From Streptomyces sp. NBRC 110028 (GTDB taxonomy: Bacteria; Actinomycetota; Actinomycetes; Streptomycetales; Streptomycetaceae), in assembly GCF_001417735.1 (NCBI RefSeq), contig NZ_BBUZ01000025.1:248001-312000 (forward strand): 64,000 nt of DNA, in the 5' to 3' direction. Positions within the stretch are counted from its first letter, which is position 1. Each line of letters starts with the position of its first letter. Under the pieces are notes generated by a model that worked only from the letters and a program-made list of their open reading frames with translations, was not told the DNA's origin and did not search any database. A program made the position numbers and the translations under genes. Positions 24,981 to 34,254 of the stretch are shown here, one piece after another.

Positions 24981-26213
24981 TTACGAACCGACGCGGCGCT
25001 TGTTCCAGACGTCGAAGCCGACCGCCGCCAGCAGCACCAGTCCCTTGATGACCTGCTGGTAGTCGGTGCCGATGCCCACCAGCGACATGCCGTTGTTCAG
25101 CACGCCGAGCACCAGACCACCGATGATGGCGCCCAGCACCGTGCCGACACCGCCGCTGGCCGAGGCGCCGCCGATGAACGCCGCGGCGATGGCCTCCAGT
25201 TCGAAGTTGAGACCCGCGCTGGGGGTGGCGGAGCCGAGCCGGGCGGCGAAGACCAGACCGGCGAGGGCGGACAGGATGCCCATGTTGACGAACACCATGA
25301 AGGTGACGCGCTTGTCCCGGACACCCGACAGCTTGGCCGCCGGCTGGTTGCCGCCGAGGGCGTACACATGGCGCCCGATGACGGTGTTGCGCATCACGAA
25401 GCTGAAGATCACGAAGAGGCCGGCCAGGATCAGCAGTCCGTACGGCGCCCCGTGCCAGCTGGACAGCGTCATGGTGAAGGCCATCACGGCGGCCACGATG
25501 GCGGCGCACTTGACGAAGAACAGCCCGAGCGGCGCCACGTCCAGCTCATAGGCCGCCCGCTGCTGCCGGCCGCGCCACTCCTGCCAGACGGCGGCGGCGC
25601 AGACGATGAGGCCGATCACCATGGTGGGGTTGTGGTACTGCGTGTACGGGCCCATCTCCGGGATGAACCCGGTGCTCAGCTTCTCGAAGCTGTCGGGGAA
25701 CGGCGACAGGGACTGCCCGTCCAGCAGGATCTGGGTGCCGCCGCGGAAGGCCAGCATTCCGGCCAGGGTGACGATGAAGGACGGGATGCCGATGTACGCG
25801 ATCCAGAAGCCCTGCCACGCACCGGCGGCGGCGCCGAGGAGCAGGCAGAGGACGACCGCGAGGCCCCACGGCATATCGTGTTTGATCATCATCGCGCCGG
25901 CGGCCGCGCCGACGAAGGCGACGAGTGATCCGACCGACAGGTCGATGTGCCCCGCGATGATCACGATCATCATGCCGATCGCGAGGATGAGGATGTAGCC
26001 GTTCTGCTGCACCAGGCTGGTGACGTTGCCCGGCCGCAGCAGGATGTCGTCCGACCAGATCTGGAAGATGACGATGATCAGGGCGAGCGCGACCAGCATC
26101 CCGTACTGCCGCATGTTGGTCCGCATGCCCTGGAGCAGCAGCGTCCCGATGCTCTTGGAGCCCTCGGCCGGCGGTGGGGCCGGGCTCTCGGTCTTCTGGG
26201 TGGCCGTGCTCAT
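24981..26213 (-). CDS. Sugar ABC transporter permease (monosaccharide type)
   Basis: 410-aa integral membrane protein of the RbsC/XylH/MmsB family, larger than the usual 320-350 aa because of a cytoplasmic or periplasmic insert near residues 190-215 ([16 protein letters not shown]). Family marks: [83 protein letters not shown]. Start ATG 26213 overlaps the ATPase stop by four bases. Works with the ATPase and the binding protein to import an aldopentose or hexose. Confidence 0.93.
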   Translation of the reverse strand: MSTATQKTESPAPPPAEGSKSIGTLLLQGMRTNMRQYGMLVALALIIVIFQIWSDDILLRPGNVTSLVQQNGYILILAIGMMIVIIAGHIDLSVGSLVAFVGAAAGAMMIKHDMPWGLAVVLCLLLGAAAGAWQGFWIAYIGIPSFIVTLAGMLAFRGGTQILLDGQSLSPFPDSFEKLSTGFIPEMGPYTQYHNPTMVIGLIVCAAAVWQEWRGRQQRAAYELDVAPLGLFFVKCAAIVAAVMAFTMTLSSWHGAPYGLLILAGLFVIFSFVMRNTVIGRHVYALGGNQPAAKLSGVRDKRVTFMVFVNMGILSALAGLVFAARLGSATPSAGLNFELEAIAAAFIGGASASGGVGTVLGAIIGGLVLGVLNNGMSLVGIGTDYQQVIKGLVLLAAVGFDVWNKRRVGS

Positions 26214-27778
26214 CCTTCGTCTCCTCTGTCCCTGTCCCTGGTCATGTGGCGCATCAGTACTTCCTGGGTCGCCTCGGCCCGGGGCACCTCCCCGGTCAGC
26301 CGTCCGGCCGCCATCGTGTAGATCCGGTCGCACATCCCCAGCAACTCGCCCAGCTCGGAGGAGATGAAGACGACGGCCTTGCCCTGCGCCGCCAGGTCGT
26401 TGATGACCGTGTAGATCTCGTACTTGGCCCCGACGTCGATGCCGCGGGTCGGCTCGTCGAGGATGAGCACCTCGGGACCTGCGAAGATCCACTTACTGAG
26501 CACGACCTTCTGCTGGTTGCCGCCGCTGAGCCGGCCGACCCGTTCGAAGACCGTGGGTGCCTTGATGTTCATCGTCTTGCGGAACCCCTCGGCGACCCGG
26601 GACTCCTCGTGCTCGTTGACCAGACCGCGGCGCGCCACCTTGCCGAGCGAGGAGAGCGAGACGTTGCGGCTGATGGTGTCCTCGAGGTTGAGGCCGAAGG
26701 TCTTGCGGTCCTCGGTGACGTACGCGATGCCGTGGTCGATCGCCTCCGGCACGGTACGGGTGCGGACCTCCTGGCCGTCGCGGAGGACCCGGCCGCCCGC
26801 GTAGCGGCCGTAGGTCCGGCCGAACACGCTCATCGCCAGCTCGGTGCGGCCCGCGCCCATCAGCCCGGCGATGCCCACGATCTCACCGCGCCGGACGTTC
26901 AGGGACACCCCGTTCACGACCTTGCGCTGCTGGTCGATGGGGTGGTGCACGGTCCAGTCCTCGATGGCCATGGCCACCTGGGAGGCGTCCTTCCCCTCGT
27001 ACGGGGTGCGCTCGGGGAAGCGGTGGTCGAGGTCGCGGCCGACCATGCCGCGGATGATGCGGTCCTCGGAGACCTCCGGCTCGGACTCCGGGGTCTCCCG
27101 CACCGTCAGGGTCTCGATGGTCTGGCCGTCACGCAGGATGGTGACGGAGTCGGCGACCCTGCGGATCTCGTTCAGCTTGTGGGAGATGATGATCGAGGAG
27201 ATGCCCTGGGCCTTGAACTCCAGCAGCAGATCAAGGAGTTTGCCGCTGTCCTCGTCGTTCAGCGCCGCGGTCGGCTCGTCCAGGATGAGCAGCTTCACCT
27301 CCTTGGAGAGCGCCTTGGCGATCTCCACGAGCTGCTGCTTGCCCACGCCGATGTCGGTGACCCGGGTCTGCGGCGAATCCGTCAGGCCCACCCGCTTCAG
27401 CAGCGTGTTGGCGTGCCTGAGGGTTTCGTTCCAGCTGATCAGACCGCGGGTGGCGTGTTCATTGCCGAGGAAGATGTTCTCGGCGATGGACAGGTACGGG
27501 ATCAGCGCGAGTTCCTGGTGGATGATGACGATGCCGCGCTGTTCGCTCGCGCGGATGTCCTTGAACGCGCACGGCTCGCCCTCGAAGAGGATCTCGCCGT
27601 CGTAGCTGCCGTGCGGATGGACGCCGCTGACCACCTTCATCAGGGTGGACTTGCCGGCGCCGTTCTCCCCGCACAGGGCGTGGATCTCGCCTTGGCGCAC
27701 CCGGAGGTTGACGTCGGAGAGGGCTTTGACACCGGGAAAGGTCTTGGTGATGGAGCGCAGTTCGAGAATGGTGCTCAT
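26210..27778 (-). CDS. Sugar ABC transporter ATP-binding protein (double ABC domain)
   Basis: 522-aa cytoplasmic ATPase with two ABC cassettes, as in XylG/MmsA. First cassette: Walker [14 protein letters not shown] (about residues 35-47), signature [13 protein letters not shown], Walker [12 protein letters not shown]. Second: degenerate Walker [13 protein letters not shown], signature [14 protein letters not shown], Walker [15 protein letters not shown]. The degenerate second site is normal in this family. It precedes the permease with a four-base overlap and follows the binding-protein gene by 15 bases. Its closeness to a galM gene fits uptake of an aldose such as xylose, arabinose or galactose. 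Confidence 0.95.
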   Translation of the reverse strand: MSTILELRSITKTFPGVKALSDVNLRVRQGEIHALCGENGAGKSTLMKVVSGVHPHGSYDGEILFEGEPCAFKDIRASEQRGIVIIHQELALIPYLSIAENIFLGNEHATRGLISWNETLRHANTLLKRVGLTDSPQTRVTDIGVGKQQLVEIAKALSKEVKLLILDEPTAALNDEDSGKLLDLLLEFKAQGISSIIISHKLNEIRRVADSVTILRDGQTIETLTVRETPESEPEVSEDRIIRGMVGRDLDHRFPERTPYEGKDASQVAMAIEDWTVHHPIDQQRKVVNGVSLNVRRGEIVGIAGLMGAGRTELAMSVFGRTYGRYAGGRVLRDGQEVRTRTVPEAIDHGIAYVTEDRKTFGLNLEDTISRNVSLSSLGKVARRGLVNEHEESRVAEGFRKTMNIKAPTVFERVGRLSGGNQQKVVLSKWIFAGPEVLILDEPTRGIDVGAKYEIYTVINDLAAQGKAVVFISSELGELLGMCDRIYTMAAGRLTGEVPRAEATQEVLMRHMTRDRDRGDEG

Positions 27779-27793
27779 AGTCCGTACCCCGCC

Positions 27794-28903
27794 CTACTTG
27801 AGCTGTGACGCGGTGTAGTAACCCTGGTCCACCAGCACCTGGGTGTTGGACTTGTCGATGCTGACCGGATTGAGCAGATAGGTCGGCACGACCTTCTTGC
27901 CGTTGTCGTACGACTTGGTGTCGTTGATCGGGGCCTTGCCGCCGGTCAGCTCCGCCTTGGCTATCCGCACGGTCGCCTTCGCCAGCTTGCGCAGGTCCTT
28001 GTAGATGGTCTGCGTCTGCTGGCCCCGGACGATGGACTTCACGGAGGCCAGCTCCGCGTCCTGCCCGGTCACCACCGGGAACGGCTTGGCCTTCGTGCCG
28101 TAGCCCGCGCTCTTGAGCGCCGACAGGATGCCGATGGACATGCCGTCGTACGGCGAGAGGACGGCGTCGACGTCGTCGGTGCTGTACGACTTGTTGAGCA
28201 GGTCCTCCATGCGGTCCTGGGCGGCGCTTCCGCTCCACTTCTCGGTGTAGAGCTGGTTCAGCTTGGTCTGCTTGGAGCGGACGACCAGCTCGCCCTTGTC
28301 CATGTACGGCTTGAGCACGCTCATGGCGCCCTTGTAGAAGTACCCGGTGTTGTTGTCGTCCGACGACCCGGCGAACAGCTCGATGTTGAACGGGCCCTTG
28401 CGGCCCTTGGCCAGCCCCAGCTTGTCGACGATGTACTGGCCCTGGAGCCTGCCGACCTTCTCGTTGTCGAAGGTCGCGTAGTAGTCGACGTTCTTCGTGC
28501 CCAGGAGCAGCCGGTCGTAGGAGATCACCGGGATGTTGGCGTCATGGGCCTGCTTCAGGACGTCGTTGAGCGCTCCGCCGTTGATCGGCGCGATCACCAG
28601 CAGCCGGTGACCCTTGGTGATCATGTTTTCGAGCTGGGCCACCTGGGTGCGGACGTCGTCCTCCCCGAACTGCAGGTCCGTCTTGTAGCCCGCCGCCTGG
28701 AACTGCTTGGCCACGTTGCGGCCGTCGGTGATCCACCGCTCGGAGGACTTGGTCGGCATCGCGATGCCGATCGTCCCTCCCTTTTCCTCGCTCTTGTACC
28801 GGCTGCCACCGACCGCCTCCTGGCCACAGGCCGTGGCGGTCAGCGAGAGCGCGAGGAGGCCGGCGGCTGTCGCCGCGACTCGTGCGCCTCTTACCGTACG
28901 CAT
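27794..28903 (-). CDS. Sugar-binding lipoprotein of the ABC importer
   Basis: 369-aa precursor. Lipoprotein signal with lipobox SLTATACGQ (Cys about residue 26), then a type I periplasmic-binding fold: [86 protein letters not shown]. This matches xylose/ChvE-type binding proteins. It is anchored outside the membrane and delivers sugar to the permease. Ribosome site GGAAGGA precedes ATG 28903. Confidence 0.94.
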   Translation of the reverse strand: MRTVRGARVAATAAGLLALSLTATACGQEAVGGSRYKSEEKGGTIGIAMPTKSSERWITDGRNVAKQFQAAGYKTDLQFGEDDVRTQVAQLENMITKGHRLLVIAPINGGALNDVLKQAHDANIPVISYDRLLLGTKNVDYYATFDNEKVGRLQGQYIVDKLGLAKGRKGPFNIELFAGSSDDNNTGYFYKGAMSVLKPYMDKGELVVRSKQTKLNQLYTEKWSGSAAQDRMEDLLNKSYSTDDVDAVLSPYDGMSIGILSALKSAGYGTKAKPFPVVTGQDAELASVKSIVRGQQTQTIYKDLRKLAKATVRIAKAELTGGKAPINDTKSYDNGKKVVPTYLLNPVSIDKSNTQVLVDQGYYTASQLK

Positions 28904-28935
28904 GGTGATGGGGTCCTTCCCTGGGGCGTCATTGC

Positions 28936-29952
28936 TCAGGACTTCTGGGGTGCCGCGCCGGTGGCGGCGTCGGACGCGTCCGTGACGGGGAAGCGCCGCA
29001 GCGGCCCCGGCAACCGGGAGCCCAGCGGCGACAGCCCGCCGTCCGCGCCCAGCCGGGCGAGCAGATCGAGCACGAGCCGGCCGCGGCGCACCCGCTCGCG
29101 CGCGCTGTTCAGCGCCACGTCCCGCAGCTGCGCGCCGTAGGGGTAGATCCCCGGAGACTTGCTGAGCCCGAATTTCAGATAGATGGGGGCGCCCCGGCGG
29201 ATCAACTCGGCCGCGTCGTAGAGCCGTACGTACCCTCCGAGGTCGTCCGGCGCCTCGATGTAGAAGTCCATCGGGGCGCGGGAGACCCGGCGGATCTCGG
29301 TGAGGTGTTCCAGCGTCAGGTCCGAGGGGATGTTGATCGAGTCGGCGCCCAGCTGCTCGAACACCGCGAACGAGGCCGGGTTGACCGGGCCGACCAGCGC
29401 GGACAGCTTGAAGGTGGTGTCCGCGGGCAACTCACCGCGCTCCCGCAGCTGGTGCAGCAGCCACAGCACGCCTTCGTCGGCGACCAGCAGGCACTTCACC
29501 CCGAGCGAGGCGGCCCGCAGGGCGTCCTCCACGCATCCGGCGACCGCGTCGTGGCCGCGGGCCCGCAGACCCCCGCCACCGGAGTCGGAGCGGGTGGCGC
29601 CGCCGATGTCCCAGGTGCCGCGCGGCCCGGTGAACAGGCACAGCTCGGCACCCAGCTCCGCGCAGGACTCCACCATCTCGGTGATCTCGGCGTCGGTGAG
29701 CATCCACACGCCGCTGCCCTGGCTGATCCGGTGGATCGGTACGTCGAGCCGCCCGGCCTCCTTGAACACGGTGGCCAGCGCCTCCGGGCCCTCGACGGAC
29801 GGGATCTCGGTGCGCCAGGTGCCGCCGTCGGGGAAGGAGTGCGCGGAGGCGTCGGCGGGGTCGGGCGCGGGGGCCGCGTGGCCCAGCGGGGCGAGGGCGG
29901 CGTCGGCGGGGCGGCGGGGGCCGGAGGGAAGGGCTGAGGCGGCGGTCGTCAC
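28936..29952 (-). CDS. U32-peptidase-like TIM-barrel protein of the sugar operon
   Basis: 338-aa cytoplasmic protein. After a low-complexity first 40 residues it reads [106 protein letters not shown]. This pattern fits proteins annotated as U32 peptidases that occur beside sugar-acid genes in actinobacteria; a catalytic role in sugar metabolism seems more likely than proteolysis. Start is a GTG with AAGGAG. It sits between the alcohol dehydrogenase and the binding-protein gene. Confidence 0.6.
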   Translation of the reverse strand: MTTAASALPSGPRRPADAALAPLGHAAPAPDPADASAHSFPDGGTWRTEIPSVEGPEALATVFKEAGRLDVPIHRISQGSGVWMLTDAEITEMVESCAELGAELCLFTGPRGTWDIGGATRSDSGGGGLRARGHDAVAGCVEDALRAASLGVKCLLVADEGVLWLLHQLRERGELPADTTFKLSALVGPVNPASFAVFEQLGADSINIPSDLTLEHLTEIRRVSRAPMDFYIEAPDDLGGYVRLYDAAELIRRGAPIYLKFGLSKSPGIYPYGAQLRDVALNSARERVRRGRLVLDLLARLGADGGLSPLGSRLPGPLRRFPVTDASDAATGAAPQKS

Positions 29953-30060
29953 GGTGCTCCTTGTATCGCCGTAAGGACTAGGGCAAGCCCTCGTCTTTGA
30001 GGATCGTTCAGGTTTTCGGGGGCGCGAGGGGTGCTTCCCCGCAGGGAGAAACGGAAGGGG

Positions 30061-31074
30061 TCATGCGGGTCGCAGCAGCACCTTGCCCACCTTCGGATCA
30101 CCGCTCCCCACCAGCTCGATGGCGGTGGCGAAGTCGGTGAGCGGCAGTTCGTGCGTCACCAGGGGCAGCAGCGTCAGCAGCCCCGCGTCGAAGACCCGCA
30201 CCGCGTGGGCCCACGCGTCCGGCGCGGCCCCGAACACGGTCCGCACCTCGATCTGCCGGACGACCAGGTCGGTCGGGTCGAGTCCGTCCGCCGTGCCCGC
30301 CGCCGGGATGCCGGTGAGCACCAGCCGCCCGCCGCGCCGCAGCAGGGCGGCGGAGGCACGGGCGGCGGGGGCGGACCCGGCGGTCTCGATGACGATGTCG
30401 AAGCCGCCCCGGACGTCCTCCAGACGGTCGTTCGTGAGGAAGGCCGTGGCGCCGAAGGACAGCGACAGCCGCTCCCGGTCCGGCCGGGTCCCGACCACCA
30501 GCAGTTCGGCCGGGGAGACGGCGGCCAGGAACTGCACGGCGATCATGCCGAGCGTCCCGGTGCCCACCACCGCGACCCGCTGCCCGGGCCGCGCGTTCGC
30601 CTTGAGCGCGGCGGCGGCGATGCACGCGGCGGGCTCCAGCAGGGCGGCCGCGGTCAGATCGGCGTCGTCGGACAGCGGGTGCAGCAGCCGGGCGGGCAGG
30701 GTCAGGGTGGTGGCCATCGCCCCCGGCTGGGTGAAGCCGGTCTCCTCGTACCCCGCCGTGCACAGCGTGGTCTCCCCGGCGTGACAGCGGTCGCACACCT
30801 GGCAGTTGCGGAACCCCTCGCCGACGACCTTGCAGCCGAGGAGCGCTTCGGGCACGCCCGCGCCGACCGCCTCGACCGTCCCGGACCACTCATGGCCGGG
30901 GGTGACGGGATACCGCACGTACCCCTCGGGCCGGTTCCCCTCGTACACCTCCCGGTCGCTGCCGCAGATCCCGGACGCGTGGACCCGCACCAGCGCGTCC
31001 CCGGGCCCGGGCTCGGCCGGGGCGGTGTGGTCGAGGTGGAACGCGCCGGGCGCGTCGAGGACGAGCGCGGTCAC
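30061..31074 (-). CDS. Zinc-dependent alcohol dehydrogenase (sugar/polyol type)
   Basis: 337-aa medium-chain dehydrogenase. Catalytic zinc: Cys in SGICGSDREVY and the GHEWSGTV motif. Structural zinc: Cys cluster NCQVCDRCHAGETTLC. NAD(P) site VAVVGTGTLGMIAVQFL near residue 165. Such enzymes oxidise secondary alcohols of sugars and sugar acids. The GTG start overlaps the TGA of the dehydratase gene, showing tight coupling. In the operon it may oxidise the aldose before lactone cleavage, or act on the dehydratase product; substrate is not readable. Confidence 0.92.
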   Translation of the reverse strand: MTALVLDAPGAFHLDHTAPAEPGPGDALVRVHASGICGSDREVYEGNRPEGYVRYPVTPGHEWSGTVEAVGAGVPEALLGCKVVGEGFRNCQVCDRCHAGETTLCTAGYEETGFTQPGAMATTLTLPARLLHPLSDDADLTAAALLEPAACIAAAALKANARPGQRVAVVGTGTLGMIAVQFLAAVSPAELLVVGTRPDRERLSLSFGATAFLTNDRLEDVRGGFDIVIETAGSAPAARASAALLRRGGRLVLTGIPAAGTADGLDPTDLVVRQIEVRTVFGAAPDAWAHAVRVFDAGLLTLLPLVTHELPLTDFATAIELVGSGDPKVGKVLLRPA

Positions 31075-32231
31075 CGCTTCGTGCCCTTCGGGTCCCGCTT
31101 CTCCCAGCCCTCGGCCCACAGGTCGAAACGGGCCTGCTGCTGCGGGAATTCGGCCGCCGCCTCGGTGTCCAGTTCGACGCCCAGGCCCGGTTCGTGCGAC
31201 AGCTCGAAGTAGCCGTCCACGACCTGCGGCGCGCCCTTGACCACCTTCTTGATCTCCGCGTCGGCGAAGTCGTTGAAGTGCTCCAGGATCTTGAAGTTCG
31301 GGGTGCAGCCCGCGACCTGGAGGGAGGCCGCGGTCAGCACCGAGCCGCCGACGTTGTGCGGCGCGACCAGCACGTAGTGCGTCTCGGCGGTCGCGGCCAG
31401 CTTGCGGGTCTCCAGGATGCCGCCGATGTGGCCGACGTCCGGCTGGATGATGTCGGCGGCCTGCGACTCGAACAGCTCGCGGAACTCGATCCGGTCGTGG
31501 ATGCGCTCACCCGTCGCGATCGGCAGGTTCGTCTTCTCCGTGACCTTCGCCAGCGCCTTCAGGTTCTCCGGCGGCACCGGCTCCTCCAGCCACGACGGCC
31601 GGAACCGCTCCAGCTCGCCCGCGATGCGCACGGCGGTGGAGGGGCTGAACCGCCCGTGCATCTCCACCAGCAGCTCCGCGTCGGGCCCGATCGCGTCCCG
31701 CACCGCCTCGACCAGCGAGATCGAGTGCAGCGTCTCGGCGTGGTCCAGCTCGAAGTGGCCGGTGCCGAACGGGTCGAGCTTCAGCGCCCGGTAGCCGCGC
31801 TCGACCACCGTGGTGGCCGCCTTGTGGAACGCCTCGGGGGTGCGCTCGACCGTGTACCAGCCGTTCGCGTACGCCTTGACCTTGTCGGTCACCTTGCCGC
31901 CGAGCAGCTGCCAGACCGGCACTCCGAGCGCCTTGCCCTTGATGTCCCAGCAGGCCATCTCGACACAGGCGATCCCGGACATCACGATCTCGCCCGCCCG
32001 GCCGTAGTCGCCGTACTTCATCCGGCGTACCAGGTCCTCCACCGCGAACGGGTCCGACCCGGCGATGTGGTTCTTCTCGGCCTCGTGCAGATAGCCGAGG
32101 AGCGCATCGGTGTGGCCGAGCATGCGGGTCTCGCCGACGCCGGTGATGCCCTCATCGGTGTGGACCTGCACATAGGTGAGATTGCGCCAGGGGGTGCCGA
32201 CGACATGCGTGCTGATTCCGGTGATGCGCAA
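31071..32231 (-). CDS. Enolase-superfamily sugar-acid dehydratase (mandelate racemase / galactonate dehydratase type)
   Basis: 386-aa enzyme. N-terminal capping domain RITGISTHVVGTPWRNLTYV, then a barrel with KxD-type LKLDPFG. Metal ligands appear as Glu in LVEMHGRF (many galactonate dehydratases have Asp here), Glu in WLEEPVPPE and Glu in GERIHDR. The base is His in QPDVGHIGG, and a further His is in VAPHNVGGS. It would dehydrate an aldonate or cycloisomerise an anhydro-sugar acid. Start taken as TTG 32231 because GAAGGG lies eight bases upstream and homologs begin at RITG; a longer frame starts at 32267. First gene of the seven-gene sugar operon. Confidence 0.85.
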   Translation of the reverse strand: MRITGISTHVVGTPWRNLTYVQVHTDEGITGVGETRMLGHTDALLGYLHEAEKNHIAGSDPFAVEDLVRRMKYGDYGRAGEIVMSGIACVEMACWDIKGKALGVPVWQLLGGKVTDKVKAYANGWYTVERTPEAFHKAATTVVERGYRALKLDPFGTGHFELDHAETLHSISLVEAVRDAIGPDAELLVEMHGRFSPSTAVRIAGELERFRPSWLEEPVPPENLKALAKVTEKTNLPIATGERIHDRIEFRELFESQAADIIQPDVGHIGGILETRKLAATAETHYVLVAPHNVGGSVLTAASLQVAGCTPNFKILEHFNDFADAEIKKVVKGAPQVVDGYFELSHEPGLGVELDTEAAAEFPQQQARFDLWAEGWEKRDPKGTKR

Positions 32232-32668
32232 GGCTCTGACCCTTCGCGGTGTTCGATATTTCGTCACTCGTTCGAAATCTTGGCGTGACGGTAATCACCG
32301 GGTGTAAGAGGTGTCAATGGTCCTGCGTCGAATGGTTATCGAACACTGACCTCCCCGTCCCGGGGCCATCCGGCGGAGGCGGTCGGGCCGGCGGTCAGAT
32401 GAAGAGGGTACTGCGAACTGTCGTTCTGGGCGCGTGGGTTGACGCCGCTGCCGCCGTCCGTGGCGTCCCCCAGGGCGGCGGGAGCGTCCGGCGGGCGCCG
32501 TCGTCCCCGGTCTCCTCTCCCTGCCCCCGGGCGGCGGTCAACACGCCGTCGCGGGAACACTCGCTCAGCGGTACCGGACACGCCGCACGGGGGTGACGTT
32601 CCCGCGGGTCGTACGGCGGCCCCGGTAGCTGTACCGGGAACCCGCCCGCTCACGGAGGTATCCACCCC
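32232..32668. promoter_or_regulatory. Divergent intergenic region with IclR-like operator sites
   Basis: Control region for the sugar operon (minus strand) and a small secreted protein (plus strand). GTGTTCGATA (32249-32258) and its exact inverse TATCGAACAC (32337-32346) are separated by 78 bases. A third, related CGTTCGAAAT lies at 32269-32278. Sites of this type also precede the IclR gene at 10.5 kb. The right half, 32347-32650, is GC-rich with no gene I can support; CGGAGGT lies just before the ATG at 32669. Confidence 0.5.
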
Positions 32669-33184
32669 ATGCGCAACCGCCGCCGCTTCCTCGGTGCCGT
32701 CACCGGCCTGCTCATCGCCGTCCCCCTCACCCCCGCCGCCCACGCGGCCCCGTCCCCCGCCGTGCCGTCCGCCGGCGCCGCGGGGCTCCCCGGGATGCAG
32801 CGGACCGGGCAGCGGGGCCTGCCGCTGCCGTGGGGCGACAACGTCACCGTGGACCGCGTCGGATACGTGGGCACCACCGGGACCGTCGCCCTGGCGGGGA
32901 CGTACCGCTGTCCGGGCGACGGCGTGAACATCCCGCGCGCCGACATCCTCGTCACGCTCACCCAGGGCCAGGAGCGGCGGGGGCTCAACGGCGGGTCGGC
33001 GCTCTGCGACGGGCTGACGCACCGCTGGTCGGTGGAGGAGCCGTTGGCCGGGCGGTTCGTGCCGGGCCCGGCGTACGTGCAGAGCGGCCTGCTGCGGTTC
33101 GAGGTCCGCCAGCACCTCGTTCCGCTTCCGCGCACCGCGGCCGTGGGGGAGCGCGCGATCACGCTGGAGGCGCGCGAGACGTGA
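32669..33184 (+). CDS. Small secreted DUF6299-like protein
   Basis: 171-aa precursor. The signal peptide (residues 1-28) begins RNRRRFLGAVTG, close to a twin-arginine motif, and ends at AAHAAP. The mature part has VTVDRVGYVGTTGTVALAGTYRC and two Cys (residues about 90 and 112) that could pair. This matches my memory of DUF6299, small exported actinobacterial proteins of unknown function. ATG 32669 follows CGGAGGT at good spacing. Confidence 0.6.
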   Translation: MRNRRRFLGAVTGLLIAVPLTPAAHAAPSPAVPSAGAAGLPGMQRTGQRGLPLPWGDNVTVDRVGYVGTTGTVALAGTYRCPGDGVNIPRADILVTLTQGQERRGLNGGSALCDGLTHRWSVEEPLAGRFVPGPAYVQSGLLRFEVRQHLVPLPRTAAVGERAITLEARET

Positions 33185-33286
33185 GACCCGCCCCCTGCCG
33201 TCGCGCATGACCCCCTTCCCCACGGGGGACAACCCTCGTTTCCACCGCCTTTGCAACGGGCGGGCAGGAGAGGGGGAACGGGGACG

Positions 33287-33526
33287 ATGACGACGGGGGA
33301 TCCACAGGACCGCATCCCGGCGTATCCCGGGGTCGAGCGCTTCGTCGAGGCGTTCGACAAGCTGGTCATCCAGCAGCGGCGCAGCCGCAGCAGGGTGCCG
33401 GTGGTGCTGTTGACGGAGGAGGGCGCCGGGCGGGCCGCGCTGCTGTGCGGGGCGGTCACCGCGACGGACATCCGCCAGACGTGGGGACCGGGGGGTCGGT
33501 ACACCTGCCCGGCTCCCGCCGGCTGA
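33287..33526 (+). pseudogene. Truncated P-loop ATPase-like fragment
   Basis: 79-aa frame starting at ATG 33287. IPAYPGVERFVEAFDKLVIQ followed by VPVVLLTEEGAGRAALL looks like the beginning of a STAND/AAA-type ATPase just at its Walker A loop, but the loop lacks the Lys of GxxxxGK and the frame ends about 20 residues later, two bases from the TetR stop codon. The most likely reading is a 5' remnant of a larger gene cut by rearrangement; a real small protein cannot be excluded. Confidence 0.4.
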
Positions 33527-33528
33527 CG

Positions 33529-34155
33529 CTACGTCGTCTCGTCCTCGTCGCCCTGCCGCAGCAGGGAGACGAAGGCGCGGAAGAGGGCGGGCATGTCCAC
33601 CGCGTCCGGATCGTGCAGCCACTGGAACTGCAGCCCGTCCAGCACCGCGACCAGCAGCGGCGCGGCGCTCTCGGGGGTGAGCCCGCCGGGCAGCCGGTCG
33701 CCGCACTCCCGGCGCAGGGTGTCCGCCATGTCGGCGCGCACCCGGTCGTAGCGGCGGGTGAACCAGTCGCGCGCGGGGTGGCCTTGAGTGACGCTCTCGC
33801 CCAGCAGCGCGGAGAAGGTCTGCACGATGCCGGGGCGCATCGCGTTGTACTCCACCAGGGAGGCGAGCAGTTCCAGCGGCCAGACGCCGCCGCCGTCCCG
33901 GCGCGCGGCGCCGGTGTCCCACTGGTCGCGCTCGGCCAGCACGGCGATGAGCAGGGCGTCCTTGGTGGGGAAGTAGTGCAGCAGCCCCTGCTGGGTGAGC
34001 CCGGCGCGCTCGGCCACCGCGCTCAGGGTGGCGCCCCGGTAGCCGCGCTCGGCGATGACTTCGAGGGCGCAGCGGACGATCTCCGCGCGCCGCTCCTGCC
34101 CGCGCCGGGTCGGCGCGTCGTCGCCCCGCTTCTCCGGCTTCTCCAGCTTCTCCAT
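33529..34155 (-). CDS. TetR-family repressor divergent from GH3 gene
   Basis: 208-aa protein: helix-turn-helix at residues about 18-65 (ALEVIAERGYRGATLSAVAE, LTQQGLLHYFPTKDALL), then a C-terminal helical ligand domain. It lies divergent from the GH3 beta-glucosidase gene about 100 bases away. TetR proteins repress neighbouring genes until a small ligand binds; here a sugar or plant glycoside is plausible. The ATG at 34155 is followed by a Lys/Glu-rich lead. Inverted and direct repeats in the gap are its probable operators. Confidence 0.92.
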   Translation of the reverse strand: MEKLEKPEKRGDDAPTRRGQERRAEIVRCALEVIAERGYRGATLSAVAERAGLTQQGLLHYFPTKDALLIAVLAERDQWDTGAARRDGGGVWPLELLASLVEYNAMRPGIVQTFSALLGESVTQGHPARDWFTRRYDRVRADMADTLRRECGDRLPGGLTPESAAPLLVAVLDGLQFQWLHDPDAVDMPALFRAFVSLLRQGDEDETT

Positions 34156-34177
34156 GGGAGTACCGTAGAGCAGTTTT

Positions 34178-34205
34178 GATAACGAAACGATAACGGTACC
34201 TATCG
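34178..34205. promoter_or_regulatory. Putative TetR operators between tetR and the GH3 gene
   Basis: GATAACG occurs twice in direct orientation (34178-34184, 34189-34195). CGATA (34188-34192) and TATCG (34201-34205) form an inverted repeat with an 8-base spacer. These lie in the shared promoter region. Confidence 0.5.
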
Positions 34206-34254
34206 GATTACAGGTAATCGGGTTCACGATATGGGCGACCTGAGGAGGCCGACC

